NCBI GenBank assembly: GCA_964523735.1 | Contig: CAZFYZ010000171.1 | Span: 1 to 6,568, forward strand | Origin: CAZFYZ01 sp964523735 | Lineage (GTDB): Bacteria > Armatimonadota > UBA5829 | Reading direction: 5' to 3' | DNA: 6,568 bases | Shown: positions 5,259 through 6,568 of the stretch, piece by piece | How positions within the stretch are numbered: the first letter of the stretch is position 1 | Layout of the letters: every line of letters begins with the position of its first letter | Notes under the pieces: generated by a model | What the model was told of the DNA's origin: nothing | Seen by the model: only the letters and a program-made list of their open reading frames with translations | Database searches by the model: none | Made by a program: the position numbers and the translations under genes

Positions 5259-6287
5259 TCATTCCTGGCAGTGGCTCAGAACGCACCCGGCGATGTGCGG
5301 AAGCGGCATCACCTTTTCCACGGCTCCCATCTTTACGGCTTCCTTGGGCATACCGTAGACCACCGACGTCTTTTCGTCCTGGGCGATCGTGAACGCTCCG
5401 CTTTCTCTCATCGCCAGCAGGCCCTTGGCACCGTCCGCTCCCATGCCCGTCAACAGGACCCCGATAGCGTTATGGGAGGCGCTCCTGGCAACAGATTGAA
5501 AGAGGACATCCACGGCCGGCTTCTGATGATGCACAGCGGGTCCGTCCTTGATCCTGACCACATAGAGGGCGCCGTTTCGATCGAGCACCATGTGCATTCC
5601 CCCCGGCGCGATCAGCGCCACACCTGTGGTTACTATGTCGCCATCCTTTGCTTCCTTGACCTGCATCTTGCACAGGCTATCCAGGCGAGCGGCGAACGCA
5701 GCCGTGAAATGCTCGGGCATGTGCTGAACCACGACGGTGCCGGGTGAGTTAGACGGCATCTGGGTCAGGACTGCTTGGATGGCCTGTGTTCCACCCGTGG
5801 ATGCGCCTATGGCCAGAATTCTGCCCGTAGTCGTCAGGTGGGTGGAGACTGGCGCCGCGGTCGCATTCTTGTCTTCCTCGACCGGTAAGGGCGCGGGGTG
5901 TGCGGAGGCTGCGCAGCGAATCGCGCGGATCAGGCGTTTCGACACATCCGGAGTCGAATAGGCCGATCCAGGCTTGCTAATGACCTCAGTTGCGCCAAGC
6001 TCAAGGGCCTTAATCGCCGTCTGGCTGTTCTCAGGCGCGACCGAACTTACGACGACCACCGGCAGCGGATAGTGTTTCATCAGCCTCGCCAGGAACGATA
6101 GCCCGTCCATTCGAGGCATTTCGAGGTCGAGCGTCATCACGTCGGGCTTTAGTTTCAAGATCTTGTCACGCGCGACATAGGGATCGACCGCCGTGCCTAC
6201 AACCTCGATGTCCGGATACTTGCCGAGGTCTTCGCTCAGCACGCGCCGCACCGTCGCCGAATCATCTACAACCAGAACGCGTATCAC
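5259..6287 (-). CDS. cheB: Chemotaxis response regulator protein-glutamate methylesterase CheB
   Basis: CheB removes methyl groups from glutamates of chemoreceptors, and often deamidates glutamines, resetting receptor sensitivity after phosphorylation by CheA. The 342 residues have the full two-domain form. The receiver domain (1-107) shows Asp8-Asp9, phosphoacceptor Asp54 in LDLEMP, the Ser81/82 switch position and Lys105 in SKPG. A linker of about 45 residues rich in Ala, Pro and Thr follows. The methylesterase domain (about 155-342) shows the catalytic Ser163 in GASTGG, His189 in QHMP and Asp285 in GMGADG, matching the family's Ser-His-Asp triad. The start is GTG at 6287, directly before IRVLVVDDS, with a weak GGTGG site six bases upstream. 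It lies 91 bases after a cheX-like gene on the same strand, consistent with one chemotaxis operon. CheR, CheA and receptors are not in the window. Confidence 0.97.
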   Translation of the reverse strand: MIRVLVVDDSATVRRVLSEDLGKYPDIEVVGTAVDPYVARDKILKLKPDVMTLDLEMPRMDGLSFLARLMKHYPLPVVVVSSVAPENSQTAIKALELGATEVISKPGSAYSTPDVSKRLIRAIRCAASAHPAPLPVEEDKNATAAPVSTHLTTTGRILAIGASTGGTQAIQAVLTQMPSNSPGTVVVQHMPEHFTAAFAARLDSLCKMQVKEAKDGDIVTTGVALIAPGGMHMVLDRNGALYVVRIKDGPAVHHQKPAVDVLFQSVARSASHNAIGVLLTGMGADGAKGLLAMRESGAFTIAQDEKTSVVYGMPKEAVKMGAVEKVMPLPHIAGCVLSHCQE

Positions 6288-6293
6288 GGTTTA

Positions 6294-6298
6294 CCACC
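6294..6298 (-). promoter_or_regulatory. Weak ribosome binding site of cheB
   Basis: GGTGG on the minus strand lies six bases before the GTG start codon at 6287. It is a partial Shine-Dalgarno match and supports GTG as the start, since the receiver domain begins with the very next codon and no ATG is nearby upstream. Confidence 0.45.
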
Positions 6299-6304
6299 AG
6301 TCTA

Positions 6305-6372
6305 CGTAGTGGCCGGACTCCTCCTGAGCTTGTCGAAGGGCGGCCAGTCCGATACGGAGATCGGACACTACG
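6305..6372. repeat. Short dispersed palindromic element, right copy (between cheX and cheB)
   Basis: This 68-bp element is bounded by perfect 7-bp terminal inverted repeats, CGTAGTG (6305-6311) and CACTACG (6366-6372), followed by similar CCGGA and TCGGA on the inner sides. Inside, CGGACT (6314-6319) pairs with AGTCCG (6346-6351), or alternatively GGCCG (6311-6315) with CGGCC (6341-6345). TCCGAT (6348-6353) pairs with ATCGGA (6360-6365). The centre holds CCTGAGCTTGTCGAAGG (6324-6340), a string I recall as common in intergenic repeats of many bacteria. It shares two blocks with 79-161 and begins eight bases after the cheX stop codon, filling most of the cheX-cheB gap. Confidence 0.75.
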
Positions 6373-6378
6373 ATGGTC

Positions 6379-6568
6379 TCAGTCCAACCTTAGCCTTACA
6401 TCCGCCTGGCCGCCGTCCAAGACAACGAATGACCGGATCTGCGATGGTCCGTCGTCCATCCGTGTCCGCTCGATGGCCTCCGGCGCTCCCAGTCTGAACA
6501 CTGCTTCCGTGCCGGCTATCCTCGGCAGAAGATTGCCACAGATGACGTTGGCAACCTCACCCAAGGCG
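6379..6568 (-). CDS. cheX: CheX-like chemotaxis phosphatase, C-terminal part only
   Basis: Only the last 62 codons are present; the gene continues beyond the right edge, and no start codon should be assigned within the window. CheX and CheC proteins hydrolyse the aspartyl phosphate on CheY, ending the signal to the flagellar motor. The visible part begins with ALGEVANVICGNLLPRIAG. Its Glu-x-x-Asn is the pair of catalytic side chains on the active-site helix of this family, followed by the usual Gly-Asn. The rest (a FRLGAP strand, then a hydrophilic turn, then a strand ending in VRLRLD) fits the C-terminal sheet of a CheX/CheC domain. About 90-100 residues are expected to be missing, given the family's usual length near 155. 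CheC cannot be excluded. It probably shares a transcript with cheB. Confidence 0.75.
   Translation of the reverse strand, partial: ALGEVANVICGNLLPRIAGTEAVFRLGAPEAIERTRMDDGPSQIRSFVVLDGGQADVRLRLD

Overview
The window carries five protein-coding genes, all on the minus strand, with palindrome-rich gaps between them. In transcription order (right to left) they are: the 3' end of a CheX-like chemotaxis phosphatase gene (cut by the right edge), a complete cheB, a complete dinG-type Fe-S DNA helicase gene, a gene for an unrecognised 527-residue membrane-anchored protein, and a gene for a 236-residue secreted protein with a 9-residue repeat. No tRNA, rRNA or CRISPR array was seen, and no plus-strand gene is convincing.

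The organism is a bacterium with moderately high GC content by eye. The cheX-cheB pair implies chemotaxis-type signalling. The Sec signal peptide and the many dispersed palindromes fit a free-living environmental bacterium with a repeat-rich chromosome. The phylum cannot be fixed from the sequence; Armatimonadota or Chloroflexota would fit my impression of the gene and repeat style, but this is a weak inference.

Region by region: 1-158 is noncoding, with a possible insertion-sequence end, a 15-bp palindrome and one copy of a short dispersed element. 159-869 encodes the secreted repeat protein. 870-1292 is a 423-bp noncoding gap with four copies of one motif in alternating orientation. 1293-2876 encodes the unknown membrane protein. 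2877-3022 holds four consecutive hairpins. 3023-5041 is dinG, preceded by a near-consensus promoter placed so that the mRNA should be leaderless. 5042-5258 holds that promoter and an 87-bp imperfect inverted repeat. 5259-6287 is cheB. 6288-6378 holds the second copy of the dispersed element. 6379-6568 is the end of cheX.

CheX (CheY-phosphate phosphatase) and CheB (receptor methylesterase) act in the same adaptation and termination branch of chemotaxis and are probably co-transcribed. DinG has its own promoter and serves DNA repair or R-loop removal. The last two genes have no clear functional link to the rest. I do not see a demonstrable new system. The best candidates for novelty are the membrane protein at 1293-2876, the short element whose two copies abut gene 3' ends, and the alternating repeat cluster at 1112-1290.
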